Positions 1 through 8,681 of a DNA stretch of 13,705 nt are shown one piece after another (within the stretch, counting starts at the first letter, position 1; every line of letters starts with the position of its first letter). The notes below the pieces were generated by a model that was given only the letters and a program-made list of their open reading frames with translations, did not search any database and was not told the origin of the DNA. The position numbers and the translations under genes are program-made. The stretch spans positions 98,650 to 112,354 of the forward strand of contig WELB01000264.1 in NCBI GenBank assembly GCA_009602725.1, in the 5' to 3' direction. This stretch comes from Spirogloea muscicola. Its lineage: Eukaryota > Streptophyta > Zygnematophyceae > Spirogloeales > Spirogloeaceae.

Positions 1-599
1 TACTACGAGCTGCTGACTTTGTGCTGAGCTCAGCACTCCCTGCTGTTATGGTACACGCCAAACTTACTGACTACCTGTTGGAGCCACATGCTGTACATGC
101 AAGCATAGGCTTTCTTTGTGCTCTGGACGAGTCAGCTCAGCTAGCACCGGTCCCTTCAATTCAAGTCCTGCTGTGTGCTGGGTGCCACTAGCCTTTGACC
201 AGAATGTCTGCAATATCTGGAACATTTGAAAGGTGAATGATTGACTCGGTAACATTGCAGGACTCTCCGATGACAGACTTGGGCCACTCATTTCCGTCTC
301 GCATACTGCACACAGAGGAGACCACATCAGGTACTTTGTACACACCCACAAACACTTGGTGAGGGAAGATATTGGGCCACTCGTTGTTCAGTCCTTGTGA
401 AAGAGTCATTAGAATAATGCATGTATGGTGTACGACAGCACACGCGTGGAAGCACAAGTCCTGCGAACACAGGCACTCCACCCAGTCTCTTGCCTAAAGC
501 CACGTTCTCCTTTCTTGTCCTCAAGGCAGTATAGCAAGGACTCTACTGTGTCTTTCAAATTCACTGTGGAACTACGCTGTGAAGCCTTGGCCTGAGCAG
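1..599. other. Upstream stretch without a firm gene
   Basis: I see no recognisable gene here. The only segment worth noting is an open minus-strand stretch from about 393 down to the stop at 188. It is preceded on that strand by a plausible splice acceptor (pyrimidine-rich run ending CACAAG). Its translation contains the tetrapeptide NEWP twice, about 29 residues apart, but I cannot match it to a family. On the plus strand, the frame of the NAC exon continues upstream of 600 through a TGA at 593-595, so any upstream NAC exon would have to be joined by splicing. Confidence 0.3.
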
Positions 600-776
600 G
601 CTGTGAGCTTCTTTTGCGCGCAGACCGCCAAGTTGTGGGGCTCCAATTTGTACCCACAGACAAAGACTTGGTAATGCATTACATGAAAGCTCGGTCAGCA
701 GGGAAGCTCACAGAACAAGAGAAGTTGCCCATTCCTGACAAGGACGTCTTTGAGATTGAACCATAGAACCTGACAA
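600..776 (+). pseudogene. NAC relic exon with subdomains A and B, stop at the conserved Trp
   Basis: The exon is bounded by an acceptor AG at 598-599 and a donor GTGAGA starting at 777. It enters with two bases of a split codon and leaves with one. The PTDKDLV and IPDKDVF blocks match NAC subdomains A and B. The codon at 764-766 is TAG where the family has TGG (Trp), a single G-to-A change. The exon is followed in frame by Asn-Leu, as in the EPW(D/N)L consensus. The N-terminal start of the protein is not in this exon. Confidence 0.65.
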
Positions 777-1079
777 GTGAGAATTCGATAAAATCAAGAG
801 TAGCCATGCAGCCATGCTACTGGTGGTGCTTGGTGAGGGGCTCTGATATCGATCTGCAAGTCTGTACCTATGCATTAGAGTTGCCTGAAGCTGCGTAGCT
901 TAGGCTATGTATGCTTCCGAAGAAGCCCTGGAATGTTTCCTCTGACAAGAGTCACTAGATAGTAGAATGGTTGTGCCTCAAGCTCGTGCCTGGAGCAGTA
1001 TCTATTATAAAAAAGAGGACTGCAAGCTTGATTTGACTGACCCATTTCGTCAGCTACATTGCAACATGTTTCTTCACAG

Positions 1080-1334
1080 GCAGACGGTGCAGATTGCTGC
1101 ATGACAGATACTTCTATGCTCAATGCAAAGACACAGAGCTCTCTAGTCAGCAGGCAAGAAATGGCAGGTGGAAGCGTCTGAGAACTAGGTTGATAAACTT
1201 GCTGATGAGCATGTCATTGAGCGCACATATACGTACCAAAGTGACGAGGATGAACCTGTGGACTTGGTGCTTGAAGGCAGGGCCCCTCAGACAAACCTAA
1301 CACGAAACAAGCTGCATCACCAGTATGCCATGAG
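1080..1334 (+). pseudogene. NAC relic exon with subdomains C and D, frame change inside
   Basis: A good acceptor (TTTCTTCACAG, AG at 1078-1079) opens this exon, and its phase fits the donor at 777. The first part, up to about 1185, encodes RYFYAQ and NGRWK in the expected frame. From about 1210 the family-like sequence (VIERTY, then LVLEGRAPQTNLT and HHQYAM) lies in another frame, so a single-base indel is likely between about 1185 and 1215. Donor candidates are GTATGC at 1323 and GTATTT at 1335. The exact 3' border is uncertain. Confidence 0.55.
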
Positions 1335-1857
1335 GTATTTCTTGGCCTTCACTTCTCCGTATCAAAGAGTCACAGCCTCTCACATGAGATTCTGCCAAGT
1401 ATCTGTGCTGTGGCTCATTGTCTTGTCAGGTTGCTGTACCAAGATGACGGAGCACATTGCTATATACATTGTCATCCATCTCTGATATCCCATAGTAACG
1501 AAGTGAAGTAGTCCACACAAATGTAAGGTCTTCGATGTCCTTCTGCAGTATGAAGTCACAGAGGCGTCAGTCTCATGGGTCAGGAAAGGCAGTGGAAGCA
1601 AGAGTGAAATGAAGTGGACAATGTACGTATTTGCGCTGCTCAGCAGCCAATCAGTAGGGGCACAGGTAAATTAGGAGAGGCCTCTGATGCATATATGTAG
1701 TGGAAGTTATATGATGTCATGCATGGCCTGCTCTAGACTTGCTCTGGCTCTATTGTTGATCACTATTTGATCTATATACAAAGCAGGCAGCCAGCTCTGT
1801 GTTTGTCAGCAGAGTAGGCCATAATAGGCTGCTTTCTCCCTGTGCAATTACTGCAAG

Positions 1858-2141
1858 GTGATGGACCAGAAGATGTTCTGTTGCAGGATGACATTGTTGT
1901 GTGCAAGCTCCACTATGCTTCCAAAGAAGGGTCTCCTTCAATCAACACCAATCTGGAGCATCTAGATGGCAGGCTATCAGAATGTAGTACCTTGGCTGAA
2001 GAGTGCCCTATCTGCAATTTACCGAGCTTGGGTCAAAAGAGCCTTGATCATTGGCGTCGCAGCTCGAATCCAGCAGATTCTGACTGTGGACAGGGATGGC
2101 AAAAGCGACCAGTTTTTAGAGATTTAGCATTGGTGCTCTGA
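1858..2141 (+). pseudogene. NAC relic 3' exon with subdomain E and C-terminal tail
   Basis: The open frame ends at TGA 2139-2141. Near its start it encodes DDIVVCKLHYASK, which resembles the end of the NAC domain (V-x-C-R/K-I/L-Y-x-K). It then has a Cys- and Ser-containing tail of about 70 residues with no motif I know. Two acceptors are possible: AG at 1856-1857 after a pyrimidine-rich stretch, or TTGCAG ending at 1886. Neither joins in phase with the likely donors at 1323 or 1335 of the previous exon, which fits decay of the gene or a missed small exon. Confidence 0.45.
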
Positions 2142-3440
2142 CATCTCATTCATGCGCTCTATCTGAAGCATTGCTCTACGATGCAATGTAGGAGCAACTT
2201 CCTGGTGCTCTATTTTAGTAGCAAAGCACAGCAGCTGCGACATCTTCCTGAGATCGGTCGCAATGAAATCCACAAATGAAGTGGCCGGCCTGATCCCACT
2301 CTTCCTGCCGGCTACTGCTACACATCTCACATGTGCTGAGCGCAGATGTGCTGTAGTGTAGATCTTTCCAGCCAACCATCAAGGTCCAGCGCTTTTGCCT
2401 ACACAGATACCATGCCCTTCTGAGCGTGTATAGAAATTTTGTATATCTCTGTATTTTTCTTGACACTGTCGAAAAGGACACTCCTGCTGATTGGTCATGT
2501 ATGACAAGGAGATTTGCACCTTGCTGCCGAGGCTGACGGTGATCAGTCACTCTGACCTCCTCTACACATGTATGAAGTCACTGCGCAGTAGACAACATTC
2601 CGCACGTTCGCAAAATTTACACGTGTCTACAAGTGTTGTGTCTGCATGTGGGCACCTTGCATATTGCAAATGGCATCCTCCTGCTTGCCAATGTCGTTTT
2701 CGTGTCTGCACAGAAATACTCAAGGCAGTATTTTAGGTTCTGATATATGCAAGTGTCACTCTCACTGTGGACAAGCAAAGTGCCTTAATCCGGAAGCTTC
2801 ACTTGCTCAGCCCACAAATGCATACCTTGAGAACGACCGCTTCCATTTCCTACTACCTCTTGTAATGGAAAAAGCGATGACAAGAGAGCACCAAAGTCTA
2901 ATTGACTAACCTGCAATGTAGCCAGATAAATCGTTTGACGCTTGACGTACAATCGGATTTTTGATGACCATGGCTTGTAGTCAGAGTATTATGTGCCCTC
3001 CTTACATTGATGACCAAATCTTGTATCAAATTAAGGAACACCTTTTCACATCTTCAAGAACCCGATCCCTGAGTCTCCAATTCCACATCCCTGTAATCGT
3101 CAACCCGTTTGGCCTCATTCTGTTGAATATTCAGTTTTGGCTGCTGCTGTTTTGCTCCTTGTCAACTTCATGCCACAGCCTCAGCTTCTTGTCTTATCCA
3201 CTCAGAGTCCTCAACTGGACGTGTGACGTTTTCCAGAGGACCAGCAAACCACCCTCGTCTCTGCAGTCTAGACGCAGATCTGCTCATTGCCGTACACAGA
3301 GATCAGACACACAGTAATACAGACAGCACAGGTTCCGCGCTCACTCAGTGGGGGGCAACCAACCAAGGTAGGCGCCCAGAGCCTAGCTTGGAGCAGCGGT
3401 GCTTTTTCTCAGAACCAGATTGGCAAAGGAAGCCCGACAG
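2142..3440. other. Gene-poor stretch
   Basis: I find no recognisable gene, RNA or repeat in these 1.3 kb. Short open frames exist on both strands. The minus-strand frame from about 2375 to 2124 has a fairly protein-like composition, but it has no convincing splice signals or family match. Base composition rises sharply in GC from about 3345, which may mark the start of inserted retroelement DNA. Confidence 0.3.
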
Positions 3441-3951
3441 GGCACCCTTTCCGGCCGACGGTCTCCACGCACGTCGCGTAGACCTGGTGGCCACCCCACA
3501 GGCCGGCGGGCCACGTCTTCTCCTGGACGTGGTGACCACCGACGCATACGACCGCGCACACCCAGCCCAATGTGCTACCAAGTCTGGGTATGCGGTCGCC
3601 TCCGCCGCTCGGGCAAATGAGCTCAAGTACGCCGACCATCCGCCGGAGAATTCTTCCCGTTGGCAATTGACATTCATGGGGCGCTGGGCGCTCGGTGGCT
3701 CGAGTTGCTCAACCAGCTCGCCCGCCACGCCATCGCCCGTCGCTTCCATGGGGAGCCGGTGGACTTCCCTGCAGCTGGGTCGCCAGCGTAAGTCTACCGT
3801 ATGCGCCTGGCCATCTCGCTGCAGCGATCTATGGCCAGCGCGCTACACCTTCGTGCCGGCCGCGTACTCGCTGTGCCTCTGGCTCTGGCCAGGGGACCCC
3901 TTCCAGGCGCCTAGCCTCTCTGATCTGCGGCTGCTTAGCAGGGGTTACTGA
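3440..3951 (+). pseudogene. Retroelement copy A: C-terminal endonuclease module, 5'-truncated
   Basis: This is the 3' part of a non-LTR retrotransposon ORF. It opens with a restriction-like endonuclease core: RRVDLV with Asp at 3481-3483, then LLLDVV with Asp at 3526-3528, 15 codons on, then an ELKYAD block (Lys at 3625-3627). The same D-x14-D spacing occurs in copies D and H. The Lys-Tyr block downstream resembles the K..Y part of R2-type endonucleases. At about 3650 the frame shifts, and the family sequence continues (FFPLAIDIHGALG, HGEPVDFPAAG, then an Ala/Arg/Leu-rich helix). TAA at 3789-3791 stands where copy B has CAA. The reverse transcriptase and zinc finger are missing, as expected for a 5'-truncated insertion. 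Clearly inactive. Confidence 0.75.
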
Positions 3952-4090
3952 GTGATTCGTAGCAGCTATGCTTCGTTTTGTGCTTGCTTTCCTTAGCGCT
4001 TCCCCTGGCCCCCTACTCGTACTTTGTTCATTCTTTTTTGGGTTGGCTTGTCCAGCCCCTCTCCTCAATGGGCGAGCCCTTTCTTCTTCC
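3915..4090 (+). repeat. Retroelement copy A 3' end (ORF end plus 3' UTR)
   Basis: The segment from the DLRLLSRGY-stop coding end (stop 3949-3951) through TTAGCGCTTCCCCTGGCCCC to the GGTTGGCTTGTCCAGCC motif at 4041-4057 and CAATGGGCGAGC just after aligns base for base by eye with 4455-4630 and 6145-6315. After the GGGCGAGC...CTTTCTTC block the three copies diverge, which places the 3' end of the family near there. Confidence 0.75.
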
Positions 4091-4254
4091 TTTCTTTGGG
4101 AGAGCCACGTCTCGTCCACAGCCACTTCTCGCTTGCTAGCTCGACTCGACTCTGCCTGAACAATGTGTTGGCTTGAATTGGCCTCTCTTTCATTTCATGT
4201 GCCCCGCGCGCCTTCTCTCTTGCTAGCCAGGCTTGCGCGGCGCGCTGTGTCGAC

Positions 4255-4489
4255 CAGTCTCCATCGCGACAGTGTACCCCGCCTCCATGGGGAGCCGGTG
4301 GACTTCCCTGCAGCCGGGTCGCTGGCGCAAGTCTACGGCATGCGCCTGGCCTTCTCGCTGCACGGGTCTATGGCCCACGCGCTGCACCTTCGTGCCGCCA
4401 GAGCCCTGGCTGCTGCCTCTGGCTCTGGCCAAGGGACCCACCAGGAGCCTAGCATCTCTGATATGCGGCTGCTTAGCAGGGGTTACTGA
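4255..4489 (+). pseudogene. Retroelement copy B: extreme C-terminus of the same ORF
   Basis: From about 4280 this follows copy A closely (HGEPVDFPAAG, then an AHALHLRAARAL helix) and stays open in one frame to the stop at 4487-4489. It has CAA at the position of copy A's internal stop. The 5' border is around 4255, so almost all of the ORF is missing. It ends in DMRLLSRGY. Copies A and B lie in the same orientation with only about 150 bases between them, suggesting two insertions near one site or a local duplication. Confidence 0.7.
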
Positions 4490-4632
4490 GTGATTCGTAG
4501 CTGCCTTGTTTCTTCTTGTGCTTGTTTTTCTTAGCGCTTCCCCTGGCCCCCTTCACGTACTTTGTTCATTCTCTTTTGGGCTGGCTTTTCCAGCCCCTAT
4601 CCTCAATGGGCGAGCACTTTCTTTCTTCCAGA
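4455..4632 (+). repeat. Retroelement copy B 3' UTR and tail
   Basis: This continues copy B with the same 3' untranslated sequence as copies A and C. It includes the TTAGCGCTTCCCCTGGCCCC block and the perfect inverted repeat GGCTGG-CTTTT-CCAGCC at 4579-4595. It ends around the GGGCGAGCACTTTCTTT block. Confidence 0.75.
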
Positions 4633-4639
4633 CGGAGCG

Positions 4640-5180
4640 CTCTCGCGGCCCACAAGGCTAAGTCAGATAATTACCTAGCCCATCCGGTGGTTTTACCATA
4701 CCATTGCATTGGACAGGATGCTTGCCCAGTCCAGTCGCTGGTCCACCGTATTTGCGATCGATTTTCTTCAGAGCAGAGACATCTGTCAGAATTGTAGAGT
4801 AGAAGAAGAAGATTGAGAAGAGTCAAAACATCTAAACAAATGTACTGCTTCCATACACCATCTGATCAGTACATGAGATTTGCGGACTGGCCGTTACATA
4901 GCGAAGTCACAGCCTGAACTGCAACTTGACAAATTAAAACAGGATCAGATCACTTGAAATGACACCATCAATAGCCGTTGCTTGTGTGGGATGTGCAATT
5001 GTCAAGCTCAATGAATGCACCACAACCAGTTGATGCTGCACATGTTGCATGTTGGCACCTGTGCTCTCTTGAGGCCCCGCTTGTAAGCATCATGTCCACC
5101 TCCTTCCTCCTTGTCTAGATTACGTGATTATGCTTCATCAACTGCCGGCAATTGACAAGTGGATGGTGTGGTCGTAGTAC
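4640..5180. other. Spacer without a gene
   Basis: I see no gene or recognised repeat here. A purine-rich run of about 35 bases (around 4795-4830, with repeated AAGAAG) is the only compositional feature. It could be an old retroelement tail, but nothing proves it. Confidence 0.3.
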
Positions 5181-5853
5181 TACCCTTCCAGTGTGAGTGT
5201 GGCTTTCGTGCAGAGAGTGGTGAGCTCGCTACACACATGCTGCGATGCCCCACTGGACCAGAAGTGGTTAGCATTCACAACATCCTCCGCGATGCCCTGG
5301 CGGGCTTGATGCGCGACGGCCGATTACTGTGGTCGTGGAATTGGACACTATCAGCCCATCACCAAGGATGCCCAAGGACGTCATCACCGCCGCACCCTAG
5401 ACATTGTGGGCGTGCAACCTGGTGAAGGAAAACGGGCCTTGGAGGATGTCGTCGTTACGGTGGCATGCAAAGGTGCAGCATCGACTCACATCACAGCCAC
5501 GCAGTGGTCAGTGCAGAACAAAGAAAGCTGCAGCACTACATCGACTAACCCCACTGCGATCAGCTCCTGCTAGCTGCAGTCGATATCGTTGGCTATATCG
5601 GTCCTCAATTTCCAATTTCTCCTTGAGAAAAGCTCTCAATCAAAGCTATGCACGACGCGCAGATGTGCTCCCGGCCGAGATGGGCTTGCCAGCTGCATAT
5701 CTGTCGTTCTTGCGCTGTCGAGTGTTGGCCTGTTTGCAGCGTGCTCAGGCTCATGCTTTGCACGAGAGAGCTGTGCGAGCTCTAGTTGGTGGCAGAAGTG
5801 CTTGGAATTGCCATCTGGTGTTCAGGCATCAATTAGCGACCTTTATGTGCTGA
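5180..5853 (+). pseudogene. Retroelement H: degenerate zinc finger and endonuclease of a related subfamily
   Basis: The segment starts with a zinc-finger-like block CECG...THMLRC (first Cys at 5192-5194), then HNILRDAL, parallel to NLLRDAM in element D. After a frameshift it gives RRTLDIV with Asp at 5400-5402 and LEDVVVT with Asp at 5445-5447, again 15 codons apart. A RKLQHY block follows in another frame. From about 5673 it has LPAAYLSF and then an AHALHERAVRAL helix (about 5752-5790) that matches the C-terminal helix of copies A and B. At least two frame changes separate these blocks, and the sequence is more diverged than A is from B, so this is an older or sister-lineage insertion. Reverse transcriptase is absent. 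The final stop of the last open frame is at 5851-5853. Confidence 0.65.
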
Positions 5854-6023
5854 CCCTTGCTAACTGAGCGAGTCACGCTGTAGTGGGTATTGTACGTCAG
5901 TAGATGTGCTTGCCGTTGTACCTTGACCACTTTGGCCTTCCAATATTCCAGTACACGCAAGTTTCCTCCAACCTGCTGCACCAACGGCCAAGTGGAAGAA
6001 AGAGCCCCTCCAAATGGGGCGAG

Positions 6024-6041
6024 GGCTGTGAAAAGCCAGCC
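6024..6041 (-). repeat. Minus-strand copy of the GGCTGGC tail motif
   Basis: The plus strand reads GGCTGTGAAAAGCCAGCC, the reverse complement of the tail motif GGCTGGCTTTTCACAGCC. Flanking bases (GGGGCGAGGG before, CCACC after) also match the minus-strand copy at 10969-10986. So a retroelement or SINE-like tail lies here on the minus strand, within the 5940-6120 interval. Confidence 0.55.
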
Positions 6042-6144
6042 CACCATTGAACAATAGATGAACAGGGTCCGGAGAAGCTGGAAACCGTGGAGCTGCTTGC
6101 CGGATGAGGTGTCTCGTCTCCAAGCATCTGTTAAGTAGCTGCTG

Positions 6145-6315
6145 ACCTGAGGCTGCTTAGCAGGGGTTGCTGAGTGCTTCGTACCTGCTTTGATTCTTTT
6201 TGTGCTTGTTTTGCTTAGCGCTTCCCCTGGCCCCCTTCTCGTACGTTGTCCATTCTTTTCGGGCTGGCTTTGCCAGCCCCTCTTCTCTATGGGCGAGCAC
6301 TTTCTTCTCGCAGCC
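6145..6315 (+). repeat. Retroelement copy C: 3' end only
   Basis: This is a short insertion holding only the last codons (LRLLSRGC, stop at 6171-6173, with Cys in place of the usual Tyr) and the same 3' UTR as copies A and B. It carries GGCTGG-CTTTG-CCAGCC at 6262-6278 and GGGCGAGCACTTTCTTCT at the end. It is an extreme 5' truncation. Confidence 0.75.
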
Positions 6316-6343
6316 ATTGTTCCCTTTGAAGAAGCTACTTCAT

Positions 6344-6386
6344 TCACACCTTCTTTCACACCTTCTTTCACATCTTCTTTCAAGCC
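6344..6386 (+). repeat. Tandem 12-base repeat
   Basis: About three and a half units of TTCTTTCACACC with small changes in the last units. It lies between retroelement copy C and fragment F and may be a simple-sequence tail or junction. Confidence 0.8.
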
Positions 6387-6570
6387 TCTGGCTTGCGAAG
6401 CCGGGTTGCTCTTCCTCCCCTCAGCTCATCTGACTTCCTTATTGCTGACACGGGGTTACTAAGAGCGCCCCGTCTGCATAGCCTGTGGCTAGTATAGTCA
6501 TGAACATGCTCTATGTGCACCTGGCTGGCTTTTACAGCCGCTGTTTCATTATCAGCAGCCGCATCCATTG
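6385..6570 (+). repeat. Dispersed repeat F (second 3'-end family)
   Basis: This block begins CCTCTGGCTTGCG, runs through GGGTTGCTCTTCCTCCCCTC and a coding-like end LLLTRGY-stop (stop 6460-6462). It continues through the tail motif GGCTGGCTTTTACAGCC (6523-6539) to ATTATCAGCAGCCGC. The same order of blocks is found at 11490-11668 (copy G). It resembles the A/B/C 3' end in plan but not in detail, so I read it as the 3' end of a sister family. Confidence 0.7.
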
Positions 6571-6599
6571 CACACCATCGCCCCACCCTGCTTAGCTTC

Positions 6600-7610
6600 T
6601 TTCACAAACCATTCCCACTCTCGGTCAAGTACCCTCTCTTGAGCTGGCCTTTCAAAGCCGTCGATCCCTTCTGATTTTAATAGAGTTGCTTCTCATCCCA
6701 CTGGGTGTTTGAATAATTAGCTTCGACCCCGGAGGACCAGGTCCGTTCGCCTGGCGAGGAGGCTCCGTCTTCCAAGCAAGCTTTAGCGAACTGCTTTTCC
6801 CAAAGACTCGGCAACAGGGGACGATGGCGAGAGGTCAAGCGCCAGTAAGTTGTCAAGAGGAAAGCCTGCTGATGCAATCTGGAGGCACGAACGAGGTGCC
6901 CTCCAAGCTCAGGCAATGTGGCAAGGGCAGGAGGCCTTAACTAATGTGTCCTTTGGTGTTGGGGCTACCAATTCAGACCTTGTAGGCTCTATCGGGCTGG
7001 CCTTCTGCACAGCACCGTCATAGTATAAGACGAGCCTTTGTCTCGAGAGGCTTAGGTCCACTTGCACCTTGTCGAGGGCTCTCGCTAACAGCCACTTGAG
7101 CTGCTGGATGCTTTAAGCCAGTTGAGCTGCTGGATGCTTCGTCTATTGATAATGAGCACCCATTTGCAGTAGCCACTGCATAGATGTGTGGTCCTGCGCT
7201 TCCCGCCCCCTTCGGAACTCGCCCAGTCCTGTTTGGGCTGGCCTTTCACAGCCATAGCCCCCTTCTGGACGGCCTCTTCTTCTGCACTTCGGTGGGGCTT
7301 CTTGTTAGATATTTCTGGGCTCTGCCTTTCACACACCGCCCTCTCGTAAGAGTAGCATAATTTCCTTACAACAGCAGGCCGCACTGTTGGCGTAGCGAGA
7401 GGTCCCCGGTTTCTGCCGAGCGAGTTGAACCGTGAGGTGCCTTGGGCTTGAGTTTGACCGGAAGCCCGGTGGCGGCTATCATTTGATGCCAGAGGTCGCT
7501 AGATTCGTGTAGCTGGTTGATGAGTCACCGTCTAACGCTCAGCCCCATTGCTGTTCTTGGTTTTAGCTGGCTTTCCACTGCCATCTAATTATTTCCGGTC
7601 GCTTTCTCTC
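6600..7610. other. Repeat-tail-rich stretch without a gene
   Basis: No gene is visible. The stretch holds four more versions of the tail motif on the plus strand: 6642-6659 (AGCTGGCCTTTCAAAGCC), about 6995-7013 (GGCTGGCCTTCTGCACAGC), 7236-7253 (GGCTGGCCTTTCACAGCC) and 7565-7582 (AGCTGGCTTTCCACTGCC). This suggests several short, diverged retroelement or SINE-like insertions in one orientation. Confidence 0.5.
7092..7139 (+). repeat. Direct duplication of 22 bases
   Basis: The unit CCA(C/G)TTGAGCTGCTGGATGCTT occurs at 7092-7113 and again at 7118-7139, a period of 26 bases. The copies differ at one base. No coding role is evident. Confidence 0.8.
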
Positions 7611-7654
7611 AGGAACATTTAGTGCCGTCCTGACCCTCCATACCTGATACCCCA

Positions 7655-7936
7655 TCAGCCAACTGCTGCTTTTGTTTCATCCATATCATCCTGCAAGATA
7701 AACCCAGTCCCTGCTGTATACTGCTCCTTATCACCATCGCCGAACAGGCCTGACGTGCATAAACACATGAGTCGCAAAGCCATGGGGACAAGGGCATGGT
7801 GAGTAGTCACTGACACCGATGGCAACCTGAACATGTCAAGGAGTGGCTCTGTTGTAGTAATTGTTGCAAATAGCAGCTCGTGAAACAAGCTGGCTTGTAT
7901 GACTATATTCCTCAAGATTGTGCTCATACAGTCCAT
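7655..7936 (-). CDS. Possible exon of an unrecognised minus-strand gene
   Basis: An open frame runs on the minus strand to the stop at about 7655. It has a protein-like start (HELLFATITTTEPLLDMF) and an acidic end with FGDGDKEQYTAGTGF and DDMDET. It overlaps the end of the upstream open frame (7836-8190) in a different frame, so a splice or frameshift would be needed to join them. I do not recognise the sequence, and it may be only a chance frame. Confidence 0.2.
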   Translation of the reverse strand: MDCMSTILRNIVIQASLFHELLFATITTTEPLLDMFRLPSVSVTTHHALVPMALRLMCLCTSGLFGDGDKEQYTAGTGFILQDDMDETKAAVG

Positions 7937-8190
7937 TCAACAGCAGTGCACTAAGCCTGCACACTACACAAGCATATCTTACATGTGTATACAATTTGCA
8001 ATGCTGAAGAAGAAGCTCTTCATAGAGCTGTGAAAAAGTACCCCCCAGGAAAGACCGATCAATGTCCAAAGGATGGCCATCCAGTAATCTCTCATCAGCA
8101 GCCACAGAATAAGGAGTCACCTCGCCTATAGCCTGAGGCAGCAGCCAGGGGACAACCAGCATGCAGATGCAACGCTCAAGCCAGGGAGTG
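7836..8190 (-). CDS. Probable exon of an unrecognised minus-strand gene
   Basis: On the minus strand a strong splice acceptor (TTCTGTTTTCCTGCAG, AG at 8192-8191) is followed by an open frame beginning TPWLERCICMLVVPWLLPQA. It continues with DGHPLDIDRSFLGGTFSQL and YEELLLQHC. A consensus donor GTAAGAT at 7982 would end the exon at 7983, in phase 0. The frame stays open past it to a stop near 7836, so the true 3' border is uncertain. The composition (balanced hydrophobic and acidic residues, regular helix-like spacing) is more gene-like than other open frames nearby. I cannot assign a family. It could be part of the same gene as the exons at 8682-10288 or a separate gene. Confidence 0.4.
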
Positions 8191-8681
8191 CTGCAGGAAA
8201 ACAGAAAGCAGTTCAAAGGATTCAGATGGAAACATAAAGCACTGCACCCTGAACTCCAGTTTACAAAGATGTTCGATTACAGTACCTGTCTGTCTTACAG
8301 GAAGATATAATTTTCTTAATCTGTACACTGATAAAAAAACAGACAGCAGACCAAGACAGGACAGGACCAGGACAGCAGATTAGCAGACCGCAATGTATGC
8401 CAGTGCTGGAACCTCATCTAAGTTTGAAAATCAAGGGCTGAGAGATTTAGGATGTAGATGTCACTGGGAAGTACTGCTAAAAGCACCAGCAACATGAGCA
8501 AGTGCCAAGTGATAACTTGCCTCTTGGCACGATATGTACATGGTTGTGTTTTAATTGCCTGACTTCGAAGAGCTCTACACTCTTTCTTGTTGTAATCAAC
8601 CCAGCAGGCTGCCTACGAGCTGTCATTGAAAGAAGAACTATACTTCAAGGAGCTTGTAGCTCTGACGTGTAATCTGGCCCA
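8191..8681. other. Probable intron or intergenic spacer
   Basis: I see no open coding segment. A low-complexity stretch at about 8338-8390 repeats GACAGCAGACC- and GACAGGAC-like units. On the minus strand the end of this interval (8216-8192) is pyrimidine-rich and forms the acceptor for the exon starting at 8190. Confidence 0.35.
8338..8390 (+). repeat. Low-complexity AGCAGACC / ACAGGAC repeat
   Basis: Imperfect short units (ACAGACAGCAGACCAAG, ACAGGACAGGACCAGG, ACAGCAGATTAGCAGACC) form a cryptic simple repeat. It is probably in non-coding DNA. Confidence 0.55.

Larger units (their letters stand above)
600..2141 (+). pseudogene. NAC-domain transcription factor, degenerate, at least three exons
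   Basis: NAC proteins are plant-specific nuclear transcription factors whose N-terminal domain of about 150 residues (subdomains A-E) binds DNA and dimerises. The parts appear here in order on one strand. Subdomain A reads GLQFVPTDKDLVMHYMKAR, against the family pattern G-F-R-F-x-P-T-D-x-E-L-V-x-x-Y-L. Subdomain B reads IPDKDVFEIEP followed by a stop and NL, against D-V-x-x-x-E-P-W-x-L. Subdomain C has RYFYAQ and NGRWK, against W-Y-F-F and G-Y-W-K. Subdomain D has LVLEGRAP and HHQYAM, against L-V-F-Y-x-G-R-A-P and M-H-E-Y-R-L. Subdomain E has IVVCKLHYASK, against V-L-C-R-I-Y-K-K. The first intron (777-1079) lies just after the EPWxL equivalent, where NAC genes usually carry their first intron, and its borders keep the reading frame. 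TAG at 764-766 replaces the conserved Trp codon, and subdomain D is in a different frame from C. I infer a decayed gene. Sequencing error or a very divergent active copy is possible. Confidence 0.7.

Noticed and set aside
2961-3317. Open frame of 118 codons with a hydrophobic stretch (possible membrane protein)
   Set aside because: No splice signals, motif or family likeness. The hydrophobic run is rich in Leu/Ser/Cys, as in random T/C-rich sequence.
3345-4125. Open frames on the minus strand opposite copy A (3345-3749, 3829-4125)
   Set aside because: The plus strand has the conserved endonuclease blocks. The minus frames are antisense shadows in GC-rich DNA.
4163-4260. Start of the 108-codon frame ending at 4489 as a separate gene
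   Set aside because: Only the part after about 4255 matches the retroelement. The upstream codons are chance open sequence.
5829-6383. Open frame of 184 codons on the minus strand
   Set aside because: It reads backwards through the end of element H, copy C and a 12-base tandem repeat, so it is a shadow of plus-strand repeats.
8338-8390. Possible telomere-like or satellite array
   Set aside because: Units are imperfect and irregular, with no fixed period. It is better called low-complexity sequence.
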